Of a stretch of DNA of 64,000 bases, positions 56,042-64,000 are shown piece by piece; position 1 is the first letter of the stretch; the number at the start of each line of letters is the position of its first letter. The stretch is taken from contig CALULY010000010.1 of the NCBI GenBank assembly GCA_944321635.1, positions 1 to 64,000 of the forward strand, written 5' to 3'. A program made the translations under genes and the position numbers. Below the pieces are notes generated by a model. That model was not told the DNA's origin and made no database searches. It was given only the letters and a program-made list of their open reading frames with translations. Source of the stretch: an uncultured Bacteroidaceae bacterium. GTDB taxonomy: Bacteria; Bacteroidota; Bacteroidia; Bacteroidales; Bacteroidaceae.

Positions 56042-56359
56042 ATGGCATTACAAATCACAGATAGCAATTTCAACGAATTGCTTGCTTCAGGGAAACCATT
56101 GGTAGTGGACTTTTGGGCGACATGGTGCGGCCCGTGCAAGATGATCGCGCCATTCGTTGACGAGCTTGCACAAGAGTTCAGCGAGACAGTCAACATCGGC
56201 AAATGCAACGTCGATGAGAACAGCGACCTCCCCATGCAGTTCGGTGTGAGGAACATCCCCACCCTCCTCTTCTTTAAAGACGGGAAACTCACGGACAAGC
56301 ACGTCGGCGCAGCGACAAAGGCCGCGCTCAAGGAGAAGGTCGAGAAGCTCCTCGGCTGA
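56042..56359 (+). CDS. trxA: Thioredoxin
   Basis: A 105-residue cytoplasmic disulfide reductase. The active site WATWCGPCKM lies at about 28-37 and the cis-proline in VRNIPTLLFFKDG near 74. No signal peptide. Single gene with promoter and terminator. Confidence 0.96.
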   Translation: MALQITDSNFNELLASGKPLVVDFWATWCGPCKMIAPFVDELAQEFSETVNIGKCNVDENSDLPMQFGVRNIPTLLFFKDGKLTDKHVGAATKAALKEKVEKLLG

Positions 56360-56383
56360 CCCAGGCACCACAAAAGAATAAGC

Positions 56384-56415
56384 AAAAGGCATCGGCACAC
56401 CCGATGCCTTTTTTG
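56384..56415 (+). terminator. Terminator of trxA
   Basis: GGCATCGG pairs with CCGATGCC around CACAC; an A run precedes it and TTTTTT follows, so it may work in both directions. Confidence 0.92.
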
Positions 56416-56521
56416 CACCCACCGCCGTCCATCCATCGCGGCAATGCGCGATGCGGCACGCCAGACAGACAAGACGGACCGCCGCACCGCATCAAGGCCT
56501 GAATCCGAAGAAGCAGGGCAC

Positions 56522-56765
56522 AAAATCAATGAAGTCTGACATAAAATCCACCCTCCCGGTGCTTGAACTTCAACCATTCACCGAGAAAAGTTCATTTCCT
56601 CTTGACATAAAGTAAAAACAAAAGTTCTGTTTATATATTCAGAACTTTTGTTTATATAAACAGAACTTTTGAATATATAAACAAAACTTCTGAATGAACT
56701 TTATGCACCGAGCAATCCAACTTTAGGTCCGGCATCGTGGAACTTTTCCCGGCGAGCGGTGGGAC
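56522..56765. mobile_element. Family C element, copy 4 (three full 21-base units)
   Basis: Core 56603-56706 is identical over 104 bases to copy 2. Ends CACCGAGAAAAGTTC (56579) and GAACTTTTCCCGGCGAG (near 56740) are an imperfect inverted pair like the terminal repeats of copy 1. It lies between the convergent trxA and RsmI-like genes; the rest of 56417-56900 shows nothing else. Confidence 0.75.
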
Positions 56766-56900
56766 TATATGTCATACATCACAGGGCATCCCCCTACCCT
56801 GTTTGGGCTGACAGCACGGCAAAGCGGTCGGCGCACATCGTGCACCGACGTTGGCCGTCCGCTGCCCGTGGTCAAATGCAGAGCCCGCAGCTGTGGACGG

Positions 56901-57611
56901 TCACTTGTATATGAGGAAAATGCAGGGCACCTTGGAGAGTTCCGTCCGCCCGGACTTCCACTGGCGCATGGTCTTGGTCTTGATGTATTCGTCCGCGCCC
57001 GTGATGTCGGCGGCTACGCAAAGGCGCGTGGTGGGGCGGCAGACTGCTATGAAATCATCGACGATGCGATTGTTGCGATAAGGTGTCTCGATGAATATCT
57101 GCGTCTGATCTTCGTCATAGACCTTGCGCTCAAACCGCCTTATGGCCTTCGCCCGCTCGTCCCTCTCCACGGGGAGATAGCCGTTGAAGGCGAAACTCTG
57201 GCCGTTGAACCCCGATGCCATGAGCGACAGCACTATCGACGACGGGCCGACAAGAGGGATGACACGCAATCCTGCCTGCTGGGCGATGGCCACCACGTCA
57301 GCACCTGGGTCGGCGATGGCCGGGCAGCCTGCCTCGGAAATAACGCCAACCGGTTCGCCTGCCCGCAGCGGGACGAGGCCGGCGGCGATGTCCTCGGGGG
57401 CGGTGTGCTTGTTGAGTTCGGTGAATGTCAGCGCGTCGATGTCTATCGACTTGTCCACGCGCTTGAGGAAGCGGCGGGCGGTGCGCACATTCTCGACTAT
57501 GAAATGTTTGATCTGCACCATGACATCGCGGTTGGCGCGTGGTATGGCACGGTCCATGTCGCTCTCGCCGATGGTCGTCGGGAGCAAGTAGAGGGCGGGT
57601 TCAATCATCAA
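56901..57611 (-). CDS. RsmI-like SAM-dependent methyltransferase, short form
   Basis: A 236-residue tetrapyrrole-methylase-fold protein of the RsmI family, which 2'-O-methylates C1402 of 16S rRNA. ALYLLPTTIGES replaces the usual LYLVPTPIGNL opening, and GVISEAGCPAIADPGADVV (near 95) and GPSSIVLSLMASGFNGQSF (near 125) match the substrate and SAM loops. It lacks the C-terminal extension of full RsmI (about 280 residues). This could be a paralogue with a different target. Its start overlaps the end of gldB by four bases. Confidence 0.8.
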   Translation of the reverse strand: MMIEPALYLLPTTIGESDMDRAIPRANRDVMVQIKHFIVENVRTARRFLKRVDKSIDIDALTFTELNKHTAPEDIAAGLVPLRAGEPVGVISEAGCPAIADPGADVVAIAQQAGLRVIPLVGPSSIVLSLMASGFNGQSFAFNGYLPVERDERAKAIRRFERKVYDEDQTQIFIETPYRNNRIVDDFIAVCRPTTRLCVAADITGADEYIKTKTMRQWKSGRTELSKVPCIFLIYK

Positions 57612-58603
57612 ACTATGGCGTTGAGGTAATGCGAATTGGCAAACAGGACATTGTAGCTGTCAATGCCCATCAGGTCGCGCAGCGAGACATTGTTGCGCTC
57701 GACGTATGCCTCGACGATGCGCGCGCCAATCCACGCCCCGAGGCGGGAGGGCGACGGCTTGCCGAAGTATTGCACGTAGGGTGACGGCTTGAGGTATTTG
57801 CGCAAGACCATGAAGTCGGTGGAATAGAGTTGGTCGTTGGCAACAACGTACTTGAATATCTCCTCTTCATTCTCCATGCACCACTTCCATTCATTGTCCG
57901 TGTAGTCCAACTGTTGCTGGAGATCCACGCCGAGCACCTTTGCCGCCACATAGTGCATCCTGCCGATGTGCAGCATCAGGTTGCAGAGGTTTGGCGTCTG
58001 CGTGAAATCAAATGGGTAGTTGCGGCTGAGGAGCGAGACGATGCAGTCATTGTCTATCCTGTCGGGGCTCATCGACTTGCGTTGATAAGAGTAGTAAAAA
58101 GACTTGTAGAGCGGGTAGTCGGCTCCCATGTACTTGTCAAGGCTGATGCCAAGCAGAGTGTCCGAGACGATTATCGACTCGTTGAGGGCGGAGAGCTGGG
58201 TGTAAACTCGCGGCAGGGCTACATCTGGCAGTTCGTTACTCAGCGAGGCGAATGCCTTGCCAAGGTCAGCCTCGATTGCCGAGATGTCCTCAAATTTGGT
58301 TTCGACATCATCCATTAGACGCAAAAGGAGGGAGTCGCTGTAATATTCCCTGAACTTGACCTGGATGTCGTCATCGGCTATCGAGCCTATCTCAAGGATA
58401 TTCTCGACCAGCAGTTTGGTCATGGGGTAATAATCGGACTTCATCCGTTGCGTTGCATCAAAGCTGTTGAACTCGATGTACTCGTACTGCGTCTTGTCAT
58501 AACGGATGATGTTGACCTTGCCGTCACCGCCCTGCCCGCCAAGGTGGCATGAGCAGAGCGACAGCAGCAATAGCAATGTGGTCAACAGTCCGGTGATCTT
58601 CAT
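57608..58603 (-). CDS. gldB: GldB-type lipoprotein
   Basis: A 331-residue lipoprotein (signal peptide with lipobox SLCSC, Cys at about 19) related to the gliding-motility protein GldB. Family-like segments are LLGISLDKYMGADYPLYKSF near 150, the LGVDLQQQLDYTDNEWKWCMENEEEI stretch near 227 and PSRLGAWIGARIVEAYV near 285. In Flavobacterium GldB is needed for gliding; Bacteroidales carry homologues without gliding, so here it is probably an envelope protein of another role. It overlaps the RsmI-like gene by four bases. Confidence 0.82.
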   Translation of the reverse strand: MKITGLLTTLLLLLSLCSCHLGGQGGDGKVNIIRYDKTQYEYIEFNSFDATQRMKSDYYPMTKLLVENILEIGSIADDDIQVKFREYYSDSLLLRLMDDVETKFEDISAIEADLGKAFASLSNELPDVALPRVYTQLSALNESIIVSDTLLGISLDKYMGADYPLYKSFYYSYQRKSMSPDRIDNDCIVSLLSRNYPFDFTQTPNLCNLMLHIGRMHYVAAKVLGVDLQQQLDYTDNEWKWCMENEEEIFKYVVANDQLYSTDFMVLRKYLKPSPYVQYFGKPSPSRLGAWIGARIVEAYVERNNVSLRDLMGIDSYNVLFANSHYLNAIV

Positions 58604-58624
58604 GTCTGTCGGGTTTGTGACGCG

Positions 58625-59482
58625 TCAACCGTACATGATGTTGCCGTTCTCGTCACGGTACTTGTCAAAGCTCTTCTCGTACTGGTCCATGGCACGCAGG
58701 CTCATTCCCATGCTTGAGAAGCCTCCGTCATGGTAAAGTGTCTGCATCGTCACCTTGCGGGTCAAGTCCGAGAACATGACGACGCAGTAGTCCGCACATT
58801 CGTCAGCACTGGCATTGCCGAGCGGCGACATACGGTTTGCGAAATCCATCAGGCTGTCCATCCCTTTTATGCCCGAGCCTGCCGTTGTCATGGTCGGGGA
58901 CTGCGAGATGGTGTTTATGCGGACATTGTGCTCACGTCCGTAGATGTAGCCGAAACTGCGCGCTATCGACTCCAGCATCGCCTTGGCATCTGCCATGTCG
59001 TTGTAACCGAACAGCGTGCGTTGCGCCGCGACATAGGTCAGGGCAACAACGGAACCGTAGTCGGCAATAGCCCCCATCTTCTTGGCTACCTGCAACATCT
59101 TGTGGAAGGAGATTGCCGAGATGTCCAGCGTCTTTTCCAAAAGGCCGTAGTCAAGGTTGTCGTACGTGCGCTTCTTCCTGACATTGGGAGACATCCCGAT
59201 GGAGTGGAGCACGAAGTCTATTTTACCGCCAAGCACTTCCATCGAGCGGCGGAAAACGTTCTCAAGGTCTTCGACCGACGTGGCATCGGCCTCGATTACC
59301 TCCGCGCCGAGTTGCTCGCCAAGTTTGGAGATGTCACCCATCCTCACGGCCACGGAAGTGTTGGAAAGGGTGATTGACGCACCTTCTTCCACCGCACGCA
59401 CGGCGACTTTCCATGCGATAGACTGCTCATTCAACGCGCCGAAGATGATTCCCCTTTTCCCTTTTAATAAGTTGTAACTCAT
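58625..59482 (-). CDS. fabI: Enoyl-[acyl-carrier-protein] reductase (NADH), FabI
   Basis: Catalyses the last reductive step of each fatty acid elongation round. The 285-residue short-chain dehydrogenase has RGIIFGALNEQSIAWKVA at the N-terminus, HSIGMSPN near 92 and the FabI active site YNDMADAK (Tyr and Lys spaced seven) near 175. FabG, another enzyme of the same cycle, lies 900 bases away on the same strand. Predicted promoter 28 bases upstream. Confidence 0.94.
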   Translation of the reverse strand: MSYNLLKGKRGIIFGALNEQSIAWKVAVRAVEEGASITLSNTSVAVRMGDISKLGEQLGAEVIEADATSVEDLENVFRRSMEVLGGKIDFVLHSIGMSPNVRKKRTYDNLDYGLLEKTLDISAISFHKMLQVAKKMGAIADYGSVVALTYVAAQRTLFGYNDMADAKAMLESIARSFGYIYGREHNVRINTISQSPTMTTAGSGIKGMDSLMDFANRMSPLGNASADECADYCVVMFSDLTRKVTMQTLYHDGGFSSMGMSLRAMDQYEKSFDKYRDENGNIMYG

Positions 59483-59509
59483 AATTGCACATTATTTGTT
59501 ATTCGTGTG

Positions 59510-59517
59510 CAAATATA
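59510..59517 (-). promoter_or_regulatory. Predicted -7 element of fabI
   Basis: Minus-strand TATATTTG, 28 bases before the fabI start. Confidence 0.6.
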
Positions 59518-59604
59518 GCAATAATGCCACAAACGCACCCGATTGCCGTCCCAAAACGGCGGAATGGTAAAAAGCGCTATACCTAATATAATATATGTCT
59601 CATT

Positions 59605-60279
59605 TCACTGCCCCGCCTCGAAGTATTGCCACAACGTTTCCTGCGGCACTGGGGCGACGACACTGACCAGTTGCTTGGAGACCGGATGGACAAACTCCAC
59701 GGCACGGGCGTGCAACGATATGCCTCCGTCAGGGTTTGAACGTGGTGCGCCATACTTGAGGTCGCCCTTTATCGGGCTGCCGATGTGGGCCAATTGGCAC
59801 CGTATCTGATGATGCCGCCCCGTGTGCAGATGAACTTCAAGCAGGAAATAGCGGTCGGACGCACCGATGAGTTTGTAGTCGAGGACGGCTTCCTTTGCAT
59901 CACGTGTCCCCTCGGGACGGACGTAGGACTTGTTCTGCCGCTCATTGCGCACGAGCCAATCCCTCAGCTTCCCCTCATCTTGCGGCGGGCGTTTGCAGAC
60001 TATCGCCCAATAGGTCTTGCGCACCTCCTTGTTCTTGAACATGTCATTGAGGCGTGCCAAGGCCTTGCTCGTCTTTGCGAACACCACGAGCCCGCTCACT
60101 GGGCGGTCGAGGCGATGGACGACACCGCAAAAGACATTGCCGGGCTTGGCATATTTGTCCTTGATGTACTCCTTGACCTGCTCGCTCAGAGGACGGTCGC
60201 CGGTTTTGTCACCCTGCACGATCTCAGAGCATGACTTGTTGACGATGATGATGTGATTGTCTTCGTAGACTACTTCCAC
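59605..60279 (-). CDS. RluA-family pseudouridine synthase
   Basis: Converts uridines in rRNA or tRNA to pseudouridine. The catalytic aspartate lies in GVVHRLDRPVSGLVVFAKTSKAL; RHHQIRCQLAHIGSPI and LHARAVEFVHPV near the end are also family marks. The frame opens with GTG at 60360, but that puts a strong hairpin (60307-60345) inside the coding region and adds a low-complexity Arg/Pro stretch. GTG at 60279 gives MEVVYEDNHIIIVNK, the usual start of this subfamily, and 224 residues. No S4 domain is visible. The exact target cannot be told. Confidence 0.85.
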   Translation of the reverse strand: MEVVYEDNHIIIVNKSCSEIVQGDKTGDRPLSEQVKEYIKDKYAKPGNVFCGVVHRLDRPVSGLVVFAKTSKALARLNDMFKNKEVRKTYWAIVCKRPPQDEGKLRDWLVRNERQNKSYVRPEGTRDAKEAVLDYKLIGASDRYFLLEVHLHTGRHHQIRCQLAHIGSPIKGDLKYGAPRSNPDGGISLHARAVEFVHPVSKQLVSVVAPVPQETLWQYFEAGQ

Positions 60280-60306
60280 GGTTCTGCTATTTATGGTTTG
60301 TAAGAC

Positions 60307-60345
60307 AAGAGGGGAACGGGGCGCATGAGGCCTCGTTCCCCTCTT
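60307..60345. terminator. Hairpin between fabG and the pseudouridine synthase gene
   Basis: AAGAGGGGAACG (60307-60318) pairs perfectly with CGTTCCCCTCTT (60334-60345). It lies 34 bases past the fabG stop. The minus-strand T run is weak (CTCTTGTCTT), so it may be a partial terminator. Confidence 0.65.
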
Positions 60346-60378
60346 TGGTTTTGTTGTCACTTAGGGCTCTGGCCGCAA

Positions 60379-61125
60379 TCACATATTCATACCGCCATCG
60401 ACTTGTATGACTTGCCCGGAGACGTATGACGACATATCCGACGCGAGGAACGTTGCCACGTTGGCGATGTCCTCCGGCGTACCGCCACGGCGCAAAGGTA
60501 TTTTCTTGTTCCACTCGGCCCTCACCTCATCAGAGAGTGCGGCGGTCATGTCCGTTATGATGAATCCCGGGGCAATGGCGTTGGCCCTGATGCCGCGCGA
60601 ACCTACTTCCTGGGCGATGGACTTGGCAAGCCCGATCATGCCGGCCTTTGAAGCTGAGTAGTTTGCCTGCCCAGCGTTGCCGTGGACACCGACCACTGAC
60701 GACATGTTGATGATGCTGCCGCTCTTTTGCCTGAGCATCGTCGGGAGTACGGCGTGGATGAAGTTGAATGCCGATTTGAGGTTGACAGCGATGACAGCAT
60801 CCCATTGAGCCTCGCTCATGCGCATCATCAGGCCGTCCTTGGTGATGCCGGCGTTGTTGACGAGGATGTCGATGCGGCCAAAGTCTTTTGCTATCTCCTC
60901 GACAACAGATGCCGTCTCGTCAAATTTCGCCGCATTGGACGCATATCCCTTGACTTTGACGCCGAATGCCGCAATCTCTTCCTCGGTCTTCTTGGCGTTT
61001 TCGTCAATCATCAGGTCTGTGAACGCGATGTTCGCTCCTTCGGACGCGAACTTCAATGCGACCGCCTTGCCTATGCCTCTTGCGGCACCGGTAATGAGGG
61101 CGGTTTTCCCTTCAAGTAATTTCAT
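60379..61125 (-). CDS. fabG: 3-Oxoacyl-[acyl-carrier-protein] reductase
   Basis: Reduces 3-oxoacyl-ACP with NADPH in fatty acid synthesis. The 248 residues show TGAARGIGKAVA near 12, NNAGIT near 91, the catalytic Ser/Tyr/Lys in NMSSVVGVHGNAGQANYSASK near 140-160, and VDGGMNM at the end. Twelve bases downstream of a TetR-family regulator gene, so likely one transcript with it. Confidence 0.95.
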   Translation of the reverse strand: MKLLEGKTALITGAARGIGKAVALKFASEGANIAFTDLMIDENAKKTEEEIAAFGVKVKGYASNAAKFDETASVVEEIAKDFGRIDILVNNAGITKDGLMMRMSEAQWDAVIAVNLKSAFNFIHAVLPTMLRQKSGSIINMSSVVGVHGNAGQANYSASKAGMIGLAKSIAQEVGSRGIRANAIAPGFIITDMTAALSDEVRAEWNKKIPLRRGGTPEDIANVATFLASDMSSYVSGQVIQVDGGMNM

Positions 61126-61137
61126 ATCCTACAATAT

Positions 61138-61746
61138 TTATTGGTTAGTCTTTTCTTCTGTCTTGTTGCGGCCGAGCGCGCCGTAGATGATGCCTGTCAC
61201 ATATTTGCGTGCGATCGACTCGTCCATTCCCACGCCTATCAGCCCTCGGGTGTAAGGCACTTCCAGCCCTTTGACGCAGCAGTGGAGTATGACGGCAAGC
61301 AGATCGGGGCTCTCGGTCTTGAAGATGCCGTTGCCGACACCGTCCTCCAGCACCGCCTTGAAGAGTGCCACCTCGCGTTGGTCAAAACTCTTCCGCACTT
61401 TCTCCACTTTCCAGATGTCGCGGAAGAAACGCCCGCGCAGCGTCCCGTTGCGGTAGACCGTCTCTTTGACCGCCTCAAGGTGGGCATAGATGAGTTCCAC
61501 GAACTTTTCATCTGGTGCAATGTCCTTCTCAGCCACTGCCTTCATCCGCTCAAAGAGTTTGTCGAGCTCCGACTCGACGACTGCCATATAGATCTCCTCC
61601 TTGCTGTTGAAGTAGGTGTAGAGCGTCCTCCTCCCCTTGCCCGACGCAAGGGCGATGTCATTCATCGTCGTGCTCTCGACCCCGTCGCTGGCGAAGAGTT
61701 GCCTGGCGACATCGACAAGTTGGTTTCTGGTCTTCGGATTCGTCAT
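61138..61746 (-). CDS. TetR/AcrR-family transcriptional regulator
   Basis: A 202-residue repressor-type protein. The N-terminal helix-turn-helix runs NQLVDVARQLFASDGVESTT to GKGRRTLYTYFNSKEEIYMAV (about 6-55); the rest is an all-helical ligand domain with ERMKAVAEKDIAPDEK. The frame is open from 61827, but a promoter element at 61786-61793 lies inside that stretch, so I choose ATG at 61746. Placement 12 bases before fabG suggests that it senses or controls lipid metabolism; that is inference. Confidence 0.88.
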   Translation of the reverse strand: MTNPKTRNQLVDVARQLFASDGVESTTMNDIALASGKGRRTLYTYFNSKEEIYMAVVESELDKLFERMKAVAEKDIAPDEKFVELIYAHLEAVKETVYRNGTLRGRFFRDIWKVEKVRKSFDQREVALFKAVLEDGVGNGIFKTESPDLLAVILHCCVKGLEVPYTRGLIGVGMDESIARKYVTGIIYGALGRNKTEEKTNQ

Positions 61747-61785
61747 ACTCGTCCTGCGGGCTTGCACATCCGCAAGTGTCGTGTG

Positions 61786-61793
61786 CAAAGGTA
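61786..61793 (-). promoter_or_regulatory. Predicted -7 element of the tetR-fabG transcript
   Basis: Minus-strand TACCTTTG, 40 bases before the chosen regulator start. Confidence 0.65.
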
Positions 61794-61834
61794 GGCCTTT
61801 TTGCACAAAACAAGGCACGTTTGACACGAAAACG

Positions 61835-61909
61835 TCTTTTGTTAGTCGCTATAACAAAGGTTGTAAGTCTCTATAACAAGGTTTGTAAGTGTGACTTACA
61901 AAAGACCTC
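61835..61909. repeat. Family A array, copy 4 (three 22-base units)
   Basis: Units start at 61839, 61861 and 61883. Edges GTCTTTTG and CAAAAGAC match copy 1. It lies upstream of the TetR gene promoter and downstream of the NlpC/P60 gene. Confidence 0.85.
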
Positions 61910-61980
61910 TTCCCGCCCGTCATGCGACCGTCCGTCCAGCATCGTGCGGGCTTGCCGCCAGCGCACTGCCCTGAAACGAA

Positions 61981-62020
61981 GATGCCATCACGCACCGCAT
62001 GAGCGGAGGGCGATGGCATC
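61981..62020 (-). terminator. Possible terminator of the NlpC/P60 gene
   Basis: GATGCCATC (61981-61989) pairs with GATGGCATC (62012-62020) around a 22-base loop; a short T-rich stretch follows on the minus strand. Confidence 0.5.
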
Positions 62021-62046
62021 AGTGCATCCATGGGGAGCGGTGGCCG

Positions 62047-62559
62047 TCACTTGAGCCGCCCGCCCGCGAGCCATGTCTTGTCATAGTAGGGTTCGCGCAA
62101 GTCGCTGACAATGACCCCGCCCGACGTGCTGGCGTGGATGAATTTGTTGTCCTTGAGGTATATGCCAACGTGCGAGGCTGTACGTGACTTCCGCGCGTTT
62201 TTGAAGAACACGAGGTCGCCCTCGTCCAACTTGCTGCGCCGCACCTTGCGGCAATCCTCCTTGCGCTGGCTGTCTGCCGTGCGGCTGAGCTCGACGCCAT
62301 AGACCTCGCGGCAAAGCTCGCGGACGAAGCCCGAGCAGTCCACCCCGCGCTGCGTCGTGCCTCCATACTTGTAAGGCGTGCCTATCCACTCTGATGCTGT
62401 GACATAGAGGCGGTGGTCGTCGTCCCTGTCGATGTCGATGCCGAGCCTCAGGCCGGCGCGCGCCAATGCTGTGTAGTCGATGGTGCCGCGTGATGCCCCG
62501 CATGAAGTGAGCATGACGGCCAGGCAGGCAACAGCGATGATGGTGAAGTGCTTACTCAT
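62047..62559 (-). CDS. NlpC/P60 family lipoprotein peptidase
   Basis: A 170-residue envelope lipoprotein (lipobox MLTSC, Cys at about 20) with one NlpC/P60 domain that cleaves peptidoglycan stem peptides. The catalytic cysteine is in GVDCSGFVREL near 95, the histidine in SHVGIYLKDNKFIHAS near 140. Substrate family-based. It overlaps the ABC ATPase gene by eight bases, so the two are coupled. Confidence 0.92.
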   Translation of the reverse strand: MSKHFTIIAVACLAVMLTSCGASRGTIDYTALARAGLRLGIDIDRDDDHRLYVTASEWIGTPYKYGGTTQRGVDCSGFVRELCREVYGVELSRTADSQRKEDCRKVRRSKLDEGDLVFFKNARKSRTASHVGIYLKDNKFIHASTSGGVIVSDLREPYYDKTWLAGGRLK

Positions 62560-63268
62560 AGTTCTTGTCCGTTATCTCAAAGTATTCCTCAAGCTGCCTG
62601 CGGCTGTCGGCATCCTGCGCCGGGATGTCCTTGATGATATAGCCCTTCTCCAGCAGGAGGATGCGCGAGCAGACATCTATGGTGTGATTGAGGTTGTGGC
62701 TGGAGATGATGACGGTGGCTCCCGTCGTGGCGTTGTACTCGTGCAAGATTTCCTTGATGCGTATCTGGGAGGAAGGGTCGAGGAAGTTGAACGGCTCATC
62801 CAACACCAGCAACCGTGGCGAATGGAGCATTGCGGCAACGATGCCTATCTTCTGCTTGTTGCCCATTGACATATCCCTTATGAATTTCTTGGTGCCGAGG
62901 ATTTCACCGTTCATGAACCGGTGGAACGTCTCCAGCCTCGCATCAACCTCATCCTTGCCCATGCCGTAGGTCTTGCCTATGAAGTAGAAAAATTCCTCGG
63001 GCCCGAGATAATCTATGAGAAAGGAGTTGTCTATGTAAACTCCGCACCGGGTTTTCCACTCCTCGCCATCCGTCACGTCCGCGCCATCGATGAGCACAGA
63101 GCCGCTATCTCTCTTGAGCAGGTCGAACATCAAGCGGAACAACGTCGTCTTGCCCGCCCCGTTGTTGCCGACCAGCCCCACCAGATCACCATCCGCGACG
63201 GTGAGGCGGTCGATGTCAAGCACTTTGTTGCTGCCGAAGAGCTTGGTCAAATTGGTTATCTCTACCAT
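62552..63268 (-). CDS. ABC transporter ATP-binding protein
   Basis: A 238-residue ATPase: Walker A GNNGAGKT near 35, Q-loop region near 80, signature replaced by MSMGNKQKIG instead of LSGGQ near 135, Walker B LLVLDEPFNFLD near 155 and the switch histidine in IISSHNL near 190. Downstream of a DUF5687 membrane protein, which is probably its permease. Substrate unknown; drug or lipid export is possible. Confidence 0.9.
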   Translation of the reverse strand: MVEITNLTKLFGSNKVLDIDRLTVADGDLVGLVGNNGAGKTTLFRLMFDLLKRDSGSVLIDGADVTDGEEWKTRCGVYIDNSFLIDYLGPEEFFYFIGKTYGMGKDEVDARLETFHRFMNGEILGTKKFIRDMSMGNKQKIGIVAAMLHSPRLLVLDEPFNFLDPSSQIRIKEILHEYNATTGATVIISSHNLNHTIDVCSRILLLEKGYIIKDIPAQDADSRRQLEEYFEITDKNYE

Positions 63269-63291
63269 ATATATTTATTGTTATGATTAAA

Positions 63292-64000
63292 TCAACGGGT
63301 GGCACGGTAGCCATCAAGGTTGGCATACTTCCTTGCACAAAAACGGTTGTATATGTTCTTCAGCCACCAGCCCGAAGTGCCGATGCCGGCAATCCCCGCC
63401 AAAGCAAGGATGATGGTGACTGTCAACGGCTCGAAAAACAATGCCAGCAACGTGAGTATGAACGACGGGACAAACAACGCCACCATTGTTATGACCGAGG
63501 CTATGCCTGTCGTGTTGCTGGACTTGACGTTCACAGTGTCATTGAGAGGTGTCGTCTTCTTGTTGTAGACCGCGAGCTGCAACACCGTCGGGAACACCGC
63601 GCCGCATGTGAATAGCAGCAACGCAAAGCAACGCCCGAAAGTCTGTTGGCCATCGACCATGAGCGGGATGACAAACAGCATCGGCAACAAAGCGAACAGG
63701 CAATGCAGGTAGTACTTGGCACGCAACAAGGTCAAAATCGAGACGCGGCGCACCAAAAGGCAGTCGATGTAGTTGCCCTCATAGCTCATCACGCCGGAAA
63801 GCATGATGACACCGAGCGCTGAGAACACATAGCAGATGACAAACGACTGCATGAAAGTCGAAGTGTATATGTCCATGTAAAGCAGGACGACAAAGAGCAG
63901 GATGGCGACACATCCCATGATGAATTGCGAACGGCAGTTCTTGTTGCGCACGACCATCTTCATTTCCAGCTTCATGTAAGCGCCTACCTCACCGAAACGG
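63292..64000 (-). CDS. DUF5687 family membrane protein (5' end off the window)
   Basis: Only the C-terminal part is present: the frame stays open to the right edge (RFGEVGAYMKLEMKMVVRNK), so the first visible ATG at 63975 is probably internal. At least five membrane helices are seen (for example FIMGCVAILLFVVLLYM, ALLPMLFVIPLMV and SVITMVALFVPSFILTLL). It matches the Bacteroidetes DUF5687 family, ABC-2-like permeases of around 480-500 residues, and lies 23 bases before the ATPase gene. Confidence 0.8.
   Translation of the reverse strand, partial: RFGEVGAYMKLEMKMVVRNKNCRSQFIMGCVAILLFVVLLYMDIYTSTFMQSFVICYVFSALGVIMLSGVMSYEGNYIDCLLVRRVSILTLLRAKYYLHCLFALLPMLFVIPLMVDGQQTFGRCFALLLFTCGAVFPTVLQLAVYNKKTTPLNDTVNVKSSNTTGIASVITMVALFVPSFILTLLALFFEPLTVTIILALAGIAGIGTSGWWLKNIYNRFCARKYANLDGYRATR

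Noticed and set aside
60280-60360. N-terminal extension of the pseudouridine synthase
   Set aside because: This stretch contains a 12-base-pair hairpin just after fabG and encodes an Arg/Pro-rich peptide unlike the family start.

Overview
The window is chromosomal DNA from a Bacteroidales-type bacterium. The evidence is promoters of the Bacteroidetes form (TTTG about 20 bases before TAnnTTTG), a full Na+-NQR operon, the run dnaN / exonuclease / coaBC / DUF4835 / recN / rlmB, a meso-diaminopimelate dehydrogenase, DUF349, DUF4491 and DUF5687 proteins, and a GldB homologue. A gut member such as a Muribaculaceae-like lineage would fit, but that is inference. I see no rRNA, tRNA, CRISPR array, phage or transposase gene. 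Most of the content is housekeeping; the novelty lies in one gene fusion, one catabolic operon and the intergenic DNA.

Layout. 0.5-6.5 kb: nqrABCDEF on the minus strand, with a rubredoxin-like domain fused to NqrC. 7-10.5 kb: rfbACDB for dTDP-rhamnose. 10.7-18.9 kb: flippase-like membrane protein, rsmA, mgtE, DUF349 protein, POT peptide transporter, TRIC-type channel, DUF4491. 19-23.8 kb: an operon of iorA, iorB, an aminotransferase and a CoA-transferase, which together would turn aromatic amino acids into arylacetates. 24.6-31.4 kb: fumarase, an M6 metalloprotease, rsmE, a bifunctional-nuclease protein and a nucleoside transporter. 31.5-34.5 kb: a structured intergenic region, a secreted protein plus lipoprotein pair of unknown role, and ddh. 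35-42.7 kb: clpC, a nucleotide-sugar dehydrogenase, arginine deiminase, groEL and groES. 43.5-51.8 kb: dnaN, exonuclease, coaBC, DUF4835, recN, rlmB and a secreted protease-like TPR protein, very tightly packed. 52.4-64 kb: dnaE, trxA, an RsmI-like methyltransferase, gldB, fabI, an RluA-type pseudouridine synthase, fabG, a TetR regulator, an NlpC/P60 lipoprotein and an ABC exporter cut by the right edge.

Genes that act together: NQR pumps Na+ while oxidising NADH; fumarase serves the succinate branch; aminotransferase, IorAB and the CoA-transferase form a Stickland-like oxidative route that yields reduced ferredoxin and an acyl-CoA; rfb and the nucleotide-sugar dehydrogenase supply surface polysaccharide; fabG and fabI are two steps of fatty acid elongation; dnaN and dnaE belong to the replicase.

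The intergenic DNA is unusual. Four unrelated sequence families (A to D) recur as short arrays of 21- or 22-base units, usually three or four per array, always between genes. Family C also has 26-base terminal inverted repeats and a variable number of units, like a small non-autonomous mobile element.
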